NCBI GenBank assembly: GCA_002708905.1
Contig: PAPM01000038.1
Location: 1-64,000 of the forward strand
DNA from: Pseudomonadales bacterium
GTDB taxonomy: Bacteria > Pseudomonadota > Gammaproteobacteria > Pseudomonadales > Ketobacteraceae
Reading direction: 5' to 3'
Length of the DNA: 64,000 nucleotides
Below the pieces are notes generated by a model. That model searched no databases. It saw nothing but the letters and a program-made list of their open reading frames with translations, and was not told where the DNA came from. Within the stretch, counting starts at the first letter, position 1, and each line of letters starts with the position of its first letter. Position numbers and translations under genes: made by a program. Of the stretch, positions 45,459-54,568 are shown one piece after another.

Positions 45459-46124
45459 CTAACGTTTTTTCTTTTCCAACCTTCTTTTGGTCAGATCAAT
45501 GGCGCTATTACCAATCGCCACCCAGAAGCTTGCAACATCTTCCACCAGTTCATCCAGTGATATCTCCAGCTGTCCGTCCAGCCAGCTGATGACGATCTCA
45601 ATAGTGCCACCGATCAGCAAAGCGGAACCCACCTTGGCGATCACATGCGGTTCATCGGCCTGGTGATATTCAATACTGAACATTGAGAGTGTTTGAGCGA
45701 ATTTCCGGATCACATCCTGGCGATGTTTCAGCGCGCTGGAATTATCACCCGCCATATTGAACAGCATGCGGGCGCGGCGCGGATCGTCCACCAACCAACC
45801 GATACAGTGCTTCAGGGCATGCCGGGCCAACGCCATCGTATCCAAACCTTGCTGCAAGCCCGACTGAACCGCAGTCTGCCCTGTGGTAATCAATTGCTCA
45901 GCCAAGTCATCAACCAACGCCCCACCCAATTCATCCATATCAGGAAAGCTCTCGTAAAAATAACGCTTGTTGAGCCCTGCCTCCTGACACAGCTGATGAA
46001 TCGACAAGCCTTTCCATCCGGATTCCGAGGCCATCTGGAAAGCGGTATCAAGCAAAACCCGGCGCCTGGCCTTGATACGTGATTCAGCGGACTCTCCCTG
46101 GAATGGTCGTGTTGGTTGTGACAT
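45459..46124 (-). CDS. TetR-family regulator of the SDR operon
   Basis: A 221-residue TetR regulator. The N-terminal helix-turn-helix is RVLLDTAFQMASESGWKGLS, then IHQLCQEAGLNKRYFYESFP. The C-terminal ligand domain is of unknown specificity. It is transcribed away from the DUF/SDR operon, and a perfect 11-bp inverted repeat lies between, which is probably the operator for both. The start at 46124 (MSQPTRPFQGES) is preferred. A start at 46211 would add a 29-residue unstructured tail and place the ATG only 11 bases from the operator. Confidence 0.85.
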   Translation of the reverse strand: MSQPTRPFQGESAESRIKARRRVLLDTAFQMASESGWKGLSIHQLCQEAGLNKRYFYESFPDMDELGGALVDDLAEQLITTGQTAVQSGLQQGLDTMALARHALKHCIGWLVDDPRRARMLFNMAGDNSSALKHRQDVIRKFAQTLSMFSIEYHQADEPHVIAKVGSALLIGGTIEIVISWLDGQLEISLDELVEDVASFWVAIGNSAIDLTKRRLEKKKR

Positions 46125-46221
46125 GAATTCGGCCTGCCCTGTTTTTTTATGCTCCACGTTATAAAGAGATTGGCTGCCCGAGGCAAGCCAGTGTTGACTC
46201 GCTGGTTTCATTCATATTAGC

Positions 46222-46249
46222 ATAGTTGGTACAGAACAGTACCAACTAT
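46222..46249. promoter_or_regulatory. Operator palindrome between TetR gene and SDR operon
   Basis: ATAGTTGGTAC and GTACCAACTAT are exact complements separated by AGAACA (11-6-11). The position, size and perfect symmetry are as expected for a TetR dimer site. The right gene starts 42 bases later. Confidence 0.88.
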
Positions 46250-46290
46250 ATGTTGCACGGCAAGAGCCCAAGAAACAACGGAGTTTCATT

Positions 46291-46956
46291 ATGACTGTCA
46301 GCGCCACGCTCAACCCAACCGACTCCAACACGCCGATGTCGGACCAGGCTTATATTGCGCAGCTACGGAAGATCGCAGCCAAACAACCTGAGCAAGCAAA
46401 AGATCTGGCTTGGGAACTTTTCAAGGAGTTACAGAAAAGCGATCAGCAATACCGCCTCCCCGGGGTATTTGCAGAGGGGACCGCACCCGAATCACCCCAT
46501 GGGGATTGCGAAGGGATCAACATGAATCTTTACGGAGCCCCCTGGTTGCGGGGTATGGATATGCTGGTCAGACTCGGGCAATTGCTGGGCGGTATCGGCT
46601 GGACCGGTAAGACATTCAACGCCAAAACCGGTACCGGATACAATCGCCTGACACCAAGTGCAAAAATAGCGGCACTACTGGTTATGCCGCACTACAAACT
46701 GCGCAATATCAATGATGAGCTGATTGGTTTTGACTTTTACCACAGCATCAACAACTCACCGGTTGCACCGAATATTCCCGTGCGCGCCATTACCTATGAT
46801 GCACCCGAGTTCAAGAATCCGTTGGTGCTGCCAAAAACCCGCGATGAGATTGTCGAGATCGTGCCTGACGTCTATCTAGGCCGTGTCCTGATCAGGGGTA
46901 CCTTTGGCTGGAAACTCTCCGGCTATTTCGGGTTGCGCTACCCCGTAGGAGGCTGA
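46291..46956 (+). CDS. Hypothetical protein co-transcribed with two SDR genes
   Basis: A 221-residue soluble protein that I do not recognise. The N-terminal third is helical (YIAQLRKIAAKQPEQAKDLA); the middle has GMDMLVRLGQLLGGIGWTGK and the C-terminal part is beta-rich (LIRGTFGWKLSGYFGLRYP). No cofactor motif or signal is seen. It is the first gene after the TetR operator and ends 3 bases before the first SDR gene, so they form one operon. Possibly a substrate-binding or isomerase-like partner of the dehydrogenases acting on a lipid or steroid-like compound, but this is only an inference from the neighbours. Confidence 0.7.
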   Translation: MTVSATLNPTDSNTPMSDQAYIAQLRKIAAKQPEQAKDLAWELFKELQKSDQQYRLPGVFAEGTAPESPHGDCEGINMNLYGAPWLRGMDMLVRLGQLLGGIGWTGKTFNAKTGTGYNRLTPSAKIAALLVMPHYKLRNINDELIGFDFYHSINNSPVAPNIPVRAITYDAPEFKNPLVLPKTRDEIVEIVPDVYLGRVLIRGTFGWKLSGYFGLRYPVGG

Positions 46957-46959
46957 GCC

Positions 46960-47778
46960 ATGACAATCAAGCTACAAGATGCTGTGGTCTGCGTGACAGG
47001 CGCGGCACGGGGAATCGGCAAGGCAACGGCCGAAATTCTCGCTGAACGAGGAGCCAGGGTTGTTATCGGCGACATTGACGAAGCAGAAGCCATGAAGGTG
47101 GCAAGTGCGATCGGAAATGGAGCCATTGCGGCCAGACTGGATGTTGCTGACCCAGCGTCATTTGCTGAGTTTATAGCAAAGGCGAAAGCGTTGGGCCCCG
47201 TCGCTCTGCTGGTGAACAATGCGGGCATCCAGCGTACCGGTCGCTTCATCGACCAAACGCTGGAAAGCCAGCATCGGGAAATAGCGATTAATCTGGGCGG
47301 TGTGATTACCGGTATGCGGCTGGTGCTACCCGACATGCTGGCACAGGATTACGGCCATATCGTCAATGTCGCGTCGATGTCTGCCAAGATGACGTTGCCG
47401 GGTGTTGCAGTGTACACCGCAAGTAAATTCGGTGTTGCCAGCCTTTCCCGCTCGGTGCGATCGGAAATTATGGATTCGAATGTAACCATCACTACGGTGA
47501 TGCCTTCAGCGGTGCGAACCGACCTCACAGCGGGGCTGGATATCCGCGGTGTGCCCAAATCAAAACCCGAAGATGTCGCCGCCGAAATCGTTTCATCCTG
47601 TCATCATGGCAAGCCAGAAATAACCGTGCCGCGCTGGTTAAACACCATCGGAGCGGTGGAAGAGCTGCTGCCGGAAAAAGTGGGCAGCTTTATCAAAAAA
47701 ATGGCAGGCGCTCAAAACCGGTTACTGCATGACACACCCCAGTCCCGCGCCTATCAGGACCGCGTCTCCCGCTCCTGA
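46960..47778 (+). CDS. Short-chain dehydrogenase/reductase
   Basis: A 272-residue classical SDR that oxidises an alcohol or reduces a ketone with NAD(P). The coenzyme motif is VTGAARGIGKATAE (T-G-x3-G-x-G) at about residue 13. IGDID after the second strand suggests NAD preference. NNAG is at about 87, and the catalytic Ser and Tyr-x3-Lys appear as VASMS and YTASK near 151. The C-terminal extension continues past the core fold (KMAGAQNRLLHDTP). GGAGG lies 7 bases before the ATG. It belongs to the TetR-controlled operon. Confidence 0.9.
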   Translation: MTIKLQDAVVCVTGAARGIGKATAEILAERGARVVIGDIDEAEAMKVASAIGNGAIAARLDVADPASFAEFIAKAKALGPVALLVNNAGIQRTGRFIDQTLESQHREIAINLGGVITGMRLVLPDMLAQDYGHIVNVASMSAKMTLPGVAVYTASKFGVASLSRSVRSEIMDSNVTITTVMPSAVRTDLTAGLDIRGVPKSKPEDVAAEIVSSCHHGKPEITVPRWLNTIGAVEELLPEKVGSFIKKMAGAQNRLLHDTPQSRAYQDRVSRS

Positions 47779-47832
47779 TCCGGGCGCGGACAATCACATT
47801 AATCATCATCAGGCAGAGTCGGGTACGACATC

Positions 47833-48714
47833 ATGACAAGAACAGTTTTGATTACAGGTTGCTCCAGCGGAATAGGACGAGAGTCTGCACTTCGCTTTCA
47901 GCGGGAAGGATGGAATGTTATTGCCAGCATGCGGACACCAGCCGATGAAAAGGAACTGGTAAATCTGTCAAACGTCATCTGTCCGGCGCTGGATGTGACA
48001 CAGGAAACGACTATCAGGGATGCCATTGCCGAAGGGCTTCATGCGTTCGGGAATATCGATGCCGTTATCAACAATGCTGGCTATGGCCTTATCGGTCCGT
48101 TCGAAGCTTTTACCGCCGATCAGATCAACCGTCAATTCCAGACCGATGTACTTGGCCTTATGGCCGTTACCCGCGAAATACTGCCGCATTTTCGTCAGCG
48201 ACGTTCGGGCCTTGTAATCAATGTAGCCAGCTTTGCAGGCCGTTCGATCTTCCCCTTGTACAGCGTGTACCATGCCAGCAAATGGGCGGTGGAAGGCTTC
48301 TGTGATTCCTTGCAGTACGAGGTTTCCTCTTATGGAATCCAGATCAAGATCATAGAACCGGGGTTGGTGAAAACCGAATTCTGGGGCCGCTCCACTGACC
48401 GCGAAAATCGCACAGGGATAAAGGCTTATGATAAGGAGGCACGTCCAGTTCTGGATCTGATTGACAACGCTGCAGGCCTGTTTGCTACCAAACCCGAAGA
48501 TGTGGCTGATACCATCTGGAATGCGGCCAATGACGGCAACAACAGGCTTCGATATGTGGTGGGGGTCGACGCCCACACCACATTGCTGGCAAGAAAAGTC
48601 CTTACCGACAAGCTTTATCGCGGAATTATGAAAACGGTCTTTTCACCATCTTCTGTTTCCATGCTGCAAAAGTTTTCTGGAAAACTTCAGAAAATGGGAA
48701 ACGACGCTTTTTAG
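47833..48714 (+). CDS. Short-chain dehydrogenase/reductase
   Basis: A 293-residue SDR of the 17-beta-hydroxysteroid-dehydrogenase-like branch. The coenzyme motif is ITGCSSGIGRESALRF. Further motifs are NNAGYGLIGPFEAF, the catalytic Ser in NVASFAG, and YHASKWAVEGFCDSL. EPGLVKTEFWGRS is the usual loop closing on the substrate. Residues 230-293 form a helical extension. It lies 54 bases after the other SDR, on the same strand, and is probably the last gene of the operon. The substrate is unknown. Confidence 0.9.
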   Translation: MTRTVLITGCSSGIGRESALRFQREGWNVIASMRTPADEKELVNLSNVICPALDVTQETTIRDAIAEGLHAFGNIDAVINNAGYGLIGPFEAFTADQINRQFQTDVLGLMAVTREILPHFRQRRSGLVINVASFAGRSIFPLYSVYHASKWAVEGFCDSLQYEVSSYGIQIKIIEPGLVKTEFWGRSTDRENRTGIKAYDKEARPVLDLIDNAAGLFATKPEDVADTIWNAANDGNNRLRYVVGVDAHTTLLARKVLTDKLYRGIMKTVFSPSSVSMLQKFSGKLQKMGNDAF

Positions 48715-48757
48715 CAATCCATCTAAAATTCAGGTTTGGCCGAAACGGGCAGAGTCG

Positions 48758-49885
48758 TTAATCCTGCCCATAGATTCGCTGTTTCAGCCGCAACAATCGC
48801 TCCCGGACGTTGTCGGTATCGGCATCCTGCAGCACCATATGCCCGACTTTACGGCCGGGGCGAACACTTTTGTTGTACCAGTTCAGGCTCGCACCGTCTT
48901 CCAGTTGGGTTTTCTGGTCCAGCTCTATTCCCAGCAGGTTGAGCATACCCGCCGCGCCATTCAGTTGCGTGCTCCCAAGCGGCCAACCGGCGATCGCACG
49001 CAGATGGTTTTCGAATTGGGACGCGAGGCCTGCCTGCAGGGTCCAGTGACCACTGTTGTGCACGCGGGGAGCCAGCTCATTCACCCACCACTGATCACCA
49101 GAAACGAAGCACTCCATGGCCATAACGCCGACATAATTCAAATGCTCCATCAAACGCGCAAGGCCCTGCCGAGCTTCCTCAAGAACATTGGCAGGCAACG
49201 CCATGGCCGGTGCCACTGAGTGCAATAACACACCGCTTTCATGAACGTTTTCAGTGGGCGGATAAAATCGGACTTCTCCCTGAATGGAACGCACGGCCAG
49301 AAAGGATACCTCCCTCTGAAACGCCATCCGGGGCTCAGCCAGATACATCACCCGATCGGTTGGCTCGCTTTCCCACTGTGCCTGTCCGGCAAAGCCGTCA
49401 GCGTCACCAGCATTATGCAAACGCCACTGGGCTTTACCGTCGTAGCCCTGCTCGGTGTGTTTGATTACCAGTGGGTAGCCAAACTGCGACACTGCCGCAT
49501 CCAGCTCGGCACGGCTGCGCACGGGCAGACAGGGGGTATGGGAAACGGCCGTATCCACCAACAGCTGCTTTTCACGCCAACGGTTTTGGCAACGATAGAA
49601 GGCATCCGTGGCGGGATGTACCGGGCAAAACTGAATGAATTGCTGCAGGCGGGTAACATCACACTGCTCCCGCTCAACCGTGATCACCTGGGGACGACCC
49701 AGGGCCTCATAGAGATCCTCCGCCCGGTCGCTGTCGGACATGGGGACCACAAGGCCCAAGCCGGCAACCGCTGAAGTATCTTCATTGTTCTCCGCCAGAA
49801 AACTGAAGCGCATCCCCAAAGGCATGCCGGCCAGCGCCAACATCCGGGCCAGTTGTCCGCAGCCCAGGATAGCCACCTGCATCAC
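48758..49885 (-). CDS. purK: N5-carboxyaminoimidazole ribonucleotide synthase
   Basis: A 375-residue PurK, which carboxylates aminoimidazole ribonucleotide with ATP and bicarbonate in purine synthesis. The start is [20 protein letters not shown]. The ATP-grasp region includes [17 protein letters not shown] and the metal block [27 protein letters not shown], shown here by [20 protein letters not shown]. Length and order match the family. It overlaps purE by 4 bases, so the two steps are coupled. It converges with the SDR operon. Confidence 0.95.
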   Translation of the reverse strand: MMQVAILGCGQLARMLALAGMPLGMRFSFLAENNEDTSAVAGLGLVVPMSDSDRAEDLYEALGRPQVITVEREQCDVTRLQQFIQFCPVHPATDAFYRCQNRWREKQLLVDTAVSHTPCLPVRSRAELDAAVSQFGYPLVIKHTEQGYDGKAQWRLHNAGDADGFAGQAQWESEPTDRVMYLAEPRMAFQREVSFLAVRSIQGEVRFYPPTENVHESGVLLHSVAPAMALPANVLEEARQGLARLMEHLNYVGVMAMECFVSGDQWWVNELAPRVHNSGHWTLQAGLASQFENHLRAIAGWPLGSTQLNGAAGMLNLLGIELDQKTQLEDGASLNWYNKSVRPGRKVGHMVLQDADTDNVRERLLRLKQRIYGQD

Positions 49886-50364
49886 TCAACCTCCACCGGC
49901 ACGCTGTCAGTTTGCTGCTTGCGCCACTGGATGAAGCGCTGCCGAACCTCTGCGTCGCTGACCGCCAGCACCTGAGCGGCCATAACACCGGCATTGAACG
50001 CGCCGGCATCACCGATGGCCTGGGTGGCCACGGCGACCCCTTTGGGCATCTGTACAATGGACAGCAGGCTGTCTAAACCATTTAGCTGCTTGCTGGACAC
50101 AGGCACCGCAATAACGGGCAACCAGGTCATGGCCGCGGTCATGCCCGGCAAGTGGGCTGCGCCTCCGGCACCGGCAATGATGACCTGGATACCCCGCTCA
50201 GGCGCCTTTTCAGCGAACTCATACAGGCGCTGGGGCGTGCGGTGCGCGGATACCACCTGGGTCTCATAGGGCACTTTCAATTCATCCAATACCTGAGCAG
50301 CCAACTTCAGGGTCGGCCAGTCGGAACGGGATCCCATAATGATACTGACAACGGGTTGCTGCAT
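49882..50364 (-). CDS. purE: N5-carboxyaminoimidazole ribonucleotide mutase
   Basis: A 160-residue PurE (class I), which rearranges N5-CAIR to CAIR. The signature [20 protein letters not shown] and [12 protein letters not shown] are present, with [20 protein letters not shown] as the conserved CAIR-binding loop. It is the first gene of purEK. The upstream 317 bases include an imperfect GC-rich inverted repeat near 50452-50476 overlapping a plausible TATAAT-like element on the minus strand. Confidence 0.95.
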   Translation of the reverse strand: MQQPVVSIIMGSRSDWPTLKLAAQVLDELKVPYETQVVSAHRTPQRLYEFAEKAPERGIQVIIAGAGGAAHLPGMTAAMTWLPVIAVPVSSKQLNGLDSLLSIVQMPKGVAVATQAIGDAGAFNAGVMAAQVLAVSDAEVRQRFIQWRKQQTDSVPVEVE

Positions 50365-50681
50365 GATGTCTCCGGCTAGTTAACGGTCGAGAGAGCGAAT
50401 GGACTGACAAGAGGAGGTAATCGCAAGACAGCCTCTACGATTGCCTGGGATTTGGGGGCGGTATTATGCCCCAAACCCAAAATAGATAACAATAGATACC
50501 CTGCATTTATCTGGTGTGGCAAAGCCCCGTAGAAAAGCGCGGCGGGGCGGTGGCTTTGGCAAAAACACTAATCGAGATCAAAGAGAATGGCAGCAGCACT
50601 TGAGGCCACCCACAAACCCCTTATACTCTGGTCTCTATTGTTATCCACCTATGTTACCCACAGACGAATTTCGACCATAAA
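50365..50681. other. Divergent region between purE and the 2OG-like gene
   Basis: 317 bases. TTTGGGGGC / GCCCCAAA (about 50452-50475) form an imperfect inverted repeat just upstream of purE. The right half carries the promoter of the plus-strand gene. No gene is seen. Confidence 0.45.
50600..50627 (+). promoter_or_regulatory. Sigma70-type promoter of the 2OG-like gene
   Basis: TTGAGG, 16 bases, TATACT; 55 bases before the ATG at 50682. Both boxes are close to consensus (TTGACA / TATAAT). Confidence 0.55.
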
Positions 50682-51320
50682 ATGAACAACATACTGAATT
50701 TAGACGCCCTGAAAAGCGCCCCGCTGAACACGGACCCCTACCCTTATTTCACGGTGCCCCACTCCATCCAGGAACAGGCCGTAGGAGCAGTGATCAAAGA
50801 CTTCCCCAGAATCCAGGATGGCGGCAGCTACAATCTGGAAGACGTCAAATACGGCCCGGAATTCGATAACCTTTTGAAATCCCTGGATACGCCCGAATTT
50901 CGCAAGATTCTGTGCGAGAAGTTCGATGTGGATGTCATGGACCTGCCCATGATGATCACCCTGCGCGGCTATTCACGTAAAAAGGACGGCCGTATCCACA
51001 CCGACTCCAAAACCAAGGTGTTGACCATCCTGATTTACCTGAATGAGGAGTGGCCGGCGGAGACCGGTCGCCTGCGGGTACTGCGCAGCCCGGACGATAT
51101 GGAAGATTACGCCGACGAGATCGTCCCGGGCCCCGGCAGCATGATGGCATTCAAAGTGACCGACAACGGCTGGCACGGCTACCCTTCCTTTGAAGGCCAA
51201 CGGCAGTCCATCCAGGTCAATTTCCTCACCAGCGAAGCGGCCAACAACAAACACCGTTTTTTCCACGGCCTGAGCGCAAAGCTGAAAAAATTACGTCGTG
51301 GCAGCGGCGACGAGTATTGA
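50682..51320 (+). CDS. 2-oxoglutarate/Fe(II) oxygenase-like protein
   Basis: A 212-residue protein with the outline of the 2OG-Fe(II) oxygenase (prolyl-hydroxylase-like) fold. The metal pair H-x-D appears as GRIHTDSKTK (about residue 104), followed by VLTILIYLNEEWPAETG, the typical core strand. The second metal His is in DNGWHGYPSFEG, and the 2OG-binding Arg is in GQRQSIQVNF. It would hydroxylate a protein or small substrate. The stop overlaps the next gene closely (spacing under 10 bases), suggesting co-transcription with the hydrolase. The substrate is unknown. Confidence 0.75.
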   Translation: MNNILNLDALKSAPLNTDPYPYFTVPHSIQEQAVGAVIKDFPRIQDGGSYNLEDVKYGPEFDNLLKSLDTPEFRKILCEKFDVDVMDLPMMITLRGYSRKKDGRIHTDSKTKVLTILIYLNEEWPAETGRLRVLRSPDDMEDYADEIVPGPGSMMAFKVTDNGWHGYPSFEGQRQSIQVNFLTSEAANNKHRFFHGLSAKLKKLRRGSGDEY

Positions 51321-51325
51321 TCCTT

Positions 51326-52276
51326 ATGAACTTAAAGCGCCCCCTTCTCTACACACTCGGCTTGGTTTTGATTCTGGCACTGGGCGCAGGCGCTCTGGTC
51401 AACCAATACCGCCACGCCATTTACCAAGCCGGTATAGAGAGTGAAGCCACCAGCCTCGGCCTCAATGCCAAAACCGCCCCGATAGACAGCATCAGCTGGA
51501 GTTATTGGGAGAACGGCCTGAAAGGCCAGAAACCAACCCTGGTGTTGCTCCACGGCTTTGGCGCATCCAAAGCAACCTGGCTGGCCTTGGCAAAACACAT
51601 TGCCTCCGACTTCCACCTGATCATCCCGGATTTACCCGGCCACGGCGATTCCAGCTTTGACCAGAGCCAATCCTATTCCCTAGACAACCAGACCCGACAA
51701 TTCAATGCGTTTGTCGAAGCGCTGGGGCTGGACCAGTTTCACCTGGCAGGCAACTCCATGGGCGGCGGCATCACGGGATTGTACGCCGGTACCTACCCGG
51801 ACAAGCTGCTGTCGGCCATTCTGCTGAACCCGGCAGGCATAGTGGAGTACCCCAGCGATTATCAACGGCGCCTGGATCAGGGTGAAAACCCCCTGCTGGT
51901 GAACTCCGTTGCGGATCTGGATTTCCTGTTTGAGTATGCGGTAGCGGAAAAAATCACCATTCACTGGCCGTTTAACCAGGTGCTGGTGGAGAACGCCATC
52001 AAGAAGCGGCCCGTGCTGAACAAGGTCTTTGCTGACCTGACCGCCGACCCCACCTACAGCATCAAGAGCGCTGTAAAAAACATTAGCGCCCCCACCCTGG
52101 TGGTCTGGGGCAAACTGGATCGCATTATTGCGCCGGAAAATGCCAAGGCTTACCAGCAAGCAAACCCGGCGATTCAGGTAAAGCTGCTCGATCATGTGGG
52201 CCATATTCCCATGGTAGAGATCCCCGAGGCCTGCGCCGCTATCGTGCTTGATTTCGTGCGCAACGTAACCAAGTAA
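51326..52276 (+). CDS. Membrane-anchored alpha/beta hydrolase
   Basis: A 316-residue alpha/beta-fold hydrolase with an N-terminal membrane helix (LLYTLGLVLILALGAGALVN). The oxyanion block is LVLLHGFGASKATW, the nucleophile elbow GNSMGGGITG (Ser about 143), the acid in VVWGKLDRII, and His in LLDHVGHIPMVE. The cap domain between strands 6 and 7 is short. It is probably a lipase, esterase or monoacylglycerol-lipase-like enzyme at the inner membrane face. The start at ATG 51326 is used; the upstream TTG at 51317 overlaps the 2OG gene. Confidence 0.87.
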   Translation: MNLKRPLLYTLGLVLILALGAGALVNQYRHAIYQAGIESEATSLGLNAKTAPIDSISWSYWENGLKGQKPTLVLLHGFGASKATWLALAKHIASDFHLIIPDLPGHGDSSFDQSQSYSLDNQTRQFNAFVEALGLDQFHLAGNSMGGGITGLYAGTYPDKLLSAILLNPAGIVEYPSDYQRRLDQGENPLLVNSVADLDFLFEYAVAEKITIHWPFNQVLVENAIKKRPVLNKVFADLTADPTYSIKSAVKNISAPTLVVWGKLDRIIAPENAKAYQQANPAIQVKLLDHVGHIPMVEIPEACAAIVLDFVRNVTK

Positions 52277-52300
52277 GAGCAGCCCCCCCGACCACCCAAA

Positions 52301-52332
52301 AAATCTATATCAAAATATTTTGATATAGATTT
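52301..52332. promoter_or_regulatory. Perfect 32-base palindrome upstream of the ArsR-methyltransferase gene
   Basis: AAATCTATATCAAAAT and its exact reverse complement ATTTTGATATAGATTT are adjacent with no spacer, 25 bases before the start codon of the ArsR-type regulator. Length and symmetry fit an ArsR-family dimer (or two dimers) controlling its own gene and the methyl-cycle genes after it. Confidence 0.85.
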
Positions 52333-52356
52333 CGAACACTGCTAGTATTCCCCTCC

Positions 52357-53337
52357 ATGAATGCTGGCCTACCTTCCATTGCAGCCGACCACCTAACTTC
52401 CTTAGCACAGCTTTGCAAAGGGACTGGTGATCCGTTGCGTTTGGAGGTACTCAGGGCCCTGAAAACGGATTCCTTCGGTGTGCTTGAGCTGTGTGAGATC
52501 TTCCAGATCAAGCAACCGGCCATGAGCCATCACCTGAAGGTGCTGGCCAAAGCCGGTGCGGTCACCACCCGCCGGGAAGGCAATTCCATTTTTTACCGGC
52601 GCACGTTGGCGGACCAGAGCCATCCTGAAGGCCAATTGCTGGCGGCATTGTTCAGCGCCATAGATCAGGTGGCTCTGAGCAGTGAAACCGATGCCCTGAT
52701 CCACGCCATCAAGCAGGAACGGGAAGCGGTTGCCAGAGAGTTTTTTGACCGCCACGCGGAGCAGTTTCGCGAGCAACAGGAACTGATTGCACTGTTTGAT
52801 CAATACGCTGAAAGCGTAAGGGATCTGCTGCTGCAAACGAATCCGCATAAGGGCCAGACAGCGTTGGAAATCGGACCGGGAGAGGGGGCATTCTTGGCTA
52901 CCTTGGCCGACTTGTTCCAGCAGGTAACCGCCATTGATATCTCCAGGGAGATGCTGGACAAGGCGGAGGCCCTGCGCCGGGAACAAGCCCTGGACAATGT
53001 TGAGTTGCTGCAGGCGGATACCGAAGATGCCGTACAGCAAGGCATACGGGTGGACCGCATCATCTGCAACATGGTGCTGCACCATGTGCCGTCACCGGCG
53101 GATGTATTTGAAGACTGTGCCAGTTTGCTGAATGCCGATGGCGCTTTGATCGTGACCGACCTCTGTCGCCACGATCAGGACTGGGCCAAAAAAAGCTGCG
53201 GGGATCTGTGGCTTGGCTTCGACCCGGAAGAATTGACCGATTGGGCGAATGATGCCGGATTGGTGAGTACAGACAGCCTGTATATGGGATTGCGTAACGG
53301 CTTCCAGATCCAGGTACGACGATTCGATAAACCCTAA
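52357..53337 (+). CDS. ArsR-type HTH / SAM-methyltransferase fusion regulator
   Basis: A 326-residue fusion. Residues about 12-95 are an ArsR winged helix (LRLEVLRALKTDSFGVLELC, then QPAMSHHLKVLAKAGAV). Residues about 150-320 are a class I methyltransferase fold with the SAM loop LEIGPGEGAFLATLAD and NMVLHHVPSPADVFEDCA. The metal-site Cys pair of the metalloregulators is not obvious. Placed directly upstream of metK-ahcY-metF it is a good candidate for a sensor of SAM or S-adenosylhomocysteine, similar in idea to SahR, with the methyltransferase fold as the binding pocket. Whether it has catalytic activity is unclear. Confidence 0.85.
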   Translation: MNAGLPSIAADHLTSLAQLCKGTGDPLRLEVLRALKTDSFGVLELCEIFQIKQPAMSHHLKVLAKAGAVTTRREGNSIFYRRTLADQSHPEGQLLAALFSAIDQVALSSETDALIHAIKQEREAVAREFFDRHAEQFREQQELIALFDQYAESVRDLLLQTNPHKGQTALEIGPGEGAFLATLADLFQQVTAIDISREMLDKAEALRREQALDNVELLQADTEDAVQQGIRVDRIICNMVLHHVPSPADVFEDCASLLNADGALIVTDLCRHDQDWAKKSCGDLWLGFDPEELTDWANDAGLVSTDSLYMGLRNGFQIQVRRFDKP

Positions 53338-53382
53338 CTTTTGAACCCTAGTTTGTGACCGATTGAAAAGGAAGCGAGTGCA

Positions 53383-54543
53383 ATGAGCGAATATTCCATC
53401 TTCACCTCCGAATCTGTTTCCGAAGGCCATCCCGATAAAATGGCCGACCAGATTTCTGATGCCGTGCTGGATGCCATCATCAAAGATGATCCCCATTCCC
53501 GTGTTGCTGTGGAAACCATGGTGAAAACCGGTATGGCCATCATCGCCGGTGAAGTGCGCACCAACACCTATGTGGATCTGGAAGACATCGTGCGCCAGGT
53601 GATTCTGGACATCGGTTACAACAGCTCCGACGTGGGTTTTGATGGTGCTTCCTGTGCGGTTTTGAACGCCATCGGCAAGCAGTCTTCCGACATCGCCATG
53701 GGTGTGGACGAAGGCGAGCAGAAAGATCTGGGTGCCGGTGACCAGGGCTTGATGTTCGGTTATGCAACCAACGAAACCGACGTGCTGATGCCGGCGGCCA
53801 TCCACTACTCTCACCGCCTGGTGCAGCGTCAGGCTTACCTGCGCAAGAACAGCATCCTGCCTTGGCTACGCCCTGATGCCAAAAGCCAGGTGACCCTGCG
53901 TTACGAAAACGGCAAGCCGGTGGCAGTGGATGCAGTGGTGCTGTCCACCCAGCACGATGAAGACATCAAGCAATCCGACCTGCGTGAAGCCATCATGGAA
54001 GAAGTGGTCAAACACGTACTGCCCGCTGAGTGGCTGCATAAGGGTACCAAGTATCACATCAACCCTACCGGACAGTTCATCATCGGTGGACCTGTGGGCG
54101 ACTGCGGTCTGACCGGTCGCAAAATCATTGTTGACACTTATGGCGGTGCCGCCCGTCACGGTGGTGGCGCGTTTTCCGGTAAAGATCCCTCAAAAGTGGA
54201 TCGTTCCGCTGCCTACGCCGGTCGTTATGTAGCTAAGAACATTGTGGCCGCCGGTCTGGCCGACAAGTGCGAGATCCAGGTGTCCTACGCTATCGGTGTA
54301 GCGGAACCTACTTCCATTTCCATCAACACATTCGGTACCAACAAGGTCAGTGAAGAGCAGATCGCCAACCTGGTACGTGAGCACTTTGACCTGCGCCCAC
54401 GTGGTGTCATCGAGATGCTGGACCTGCGCCGTCCCATCTACCGTGCCACCGCGGCCTATGGTCACTTCGGTCGTGAAGACCAGGGCTTTACCTGGGAAAA
54501 CACCGATAAAGCCGACGCATTGCGCGCCGCAGCGAACCTTTAA
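53383..54543 (+). CDS. metK: S-adenosylmethionine synthase
   Basis: A 386-residue MetK, which joins methionine and ATP to S-adenosylmethionine. The conserved blocks are [32 protein letters not shown] and [20 protein letters not shown]. All catalytic residues appear intact. AAGGAAG lies 10 bases before the ATG. It is 45 bases after the ArsR-methyltransferase gene and 25 before ahcY. There is no room for a SAM riboswitch. The window's NifB and other SAM users depend on it. Confidence 0.97.
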   Translation: MSEYSIFTSESVSEGHPDKMADQISDAVLDAIIKDDPHSRVAVETMVKTGMAIIAGEVRTNTYVDLEDIVRQVILDIGYNSSDVGFDGASCAVLNAIGKQSSDIAMGVDEGEQKDLGAGDQGLMFGYATNETDVLMPAAIHYSHRLVQRQAYLRKNSILPWLRPDAKSQVTLRYENGKPVAVDAVVLSTQHDEDIKQSDLREAIMEEVVKHVLPAEWLHKGTKYHINPTGQFIIGGPVGDCGLTGRKIIVDTYGGAARHGGGAFSGKDPSKVDRSAAYAGRYVAKNIVAAGLADKCEIQVSYAIGVAEPTSISINTFGTNKVSEEQIANLVREHFDLRPRGVIEMLDLRRPIYRATAAYGHFGREDQGFTWENTDKADALRAAANL

Positions 54544-54568
54544 TCCACCTTAGGAAGAGGCAAACATC

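Noticed and set aside
48747-48769. Small GGGCAG/CTGCCC hairpin at the purK end as a terminator
   Set aside because: Only 6 bp, an 11-base loop and no T-run.
53338-53382. SAM or SAH riboswitch before metK or ahcY
   Set aside because: The gaps of 45 and 25 bases are too short, and no matching structure is visible.
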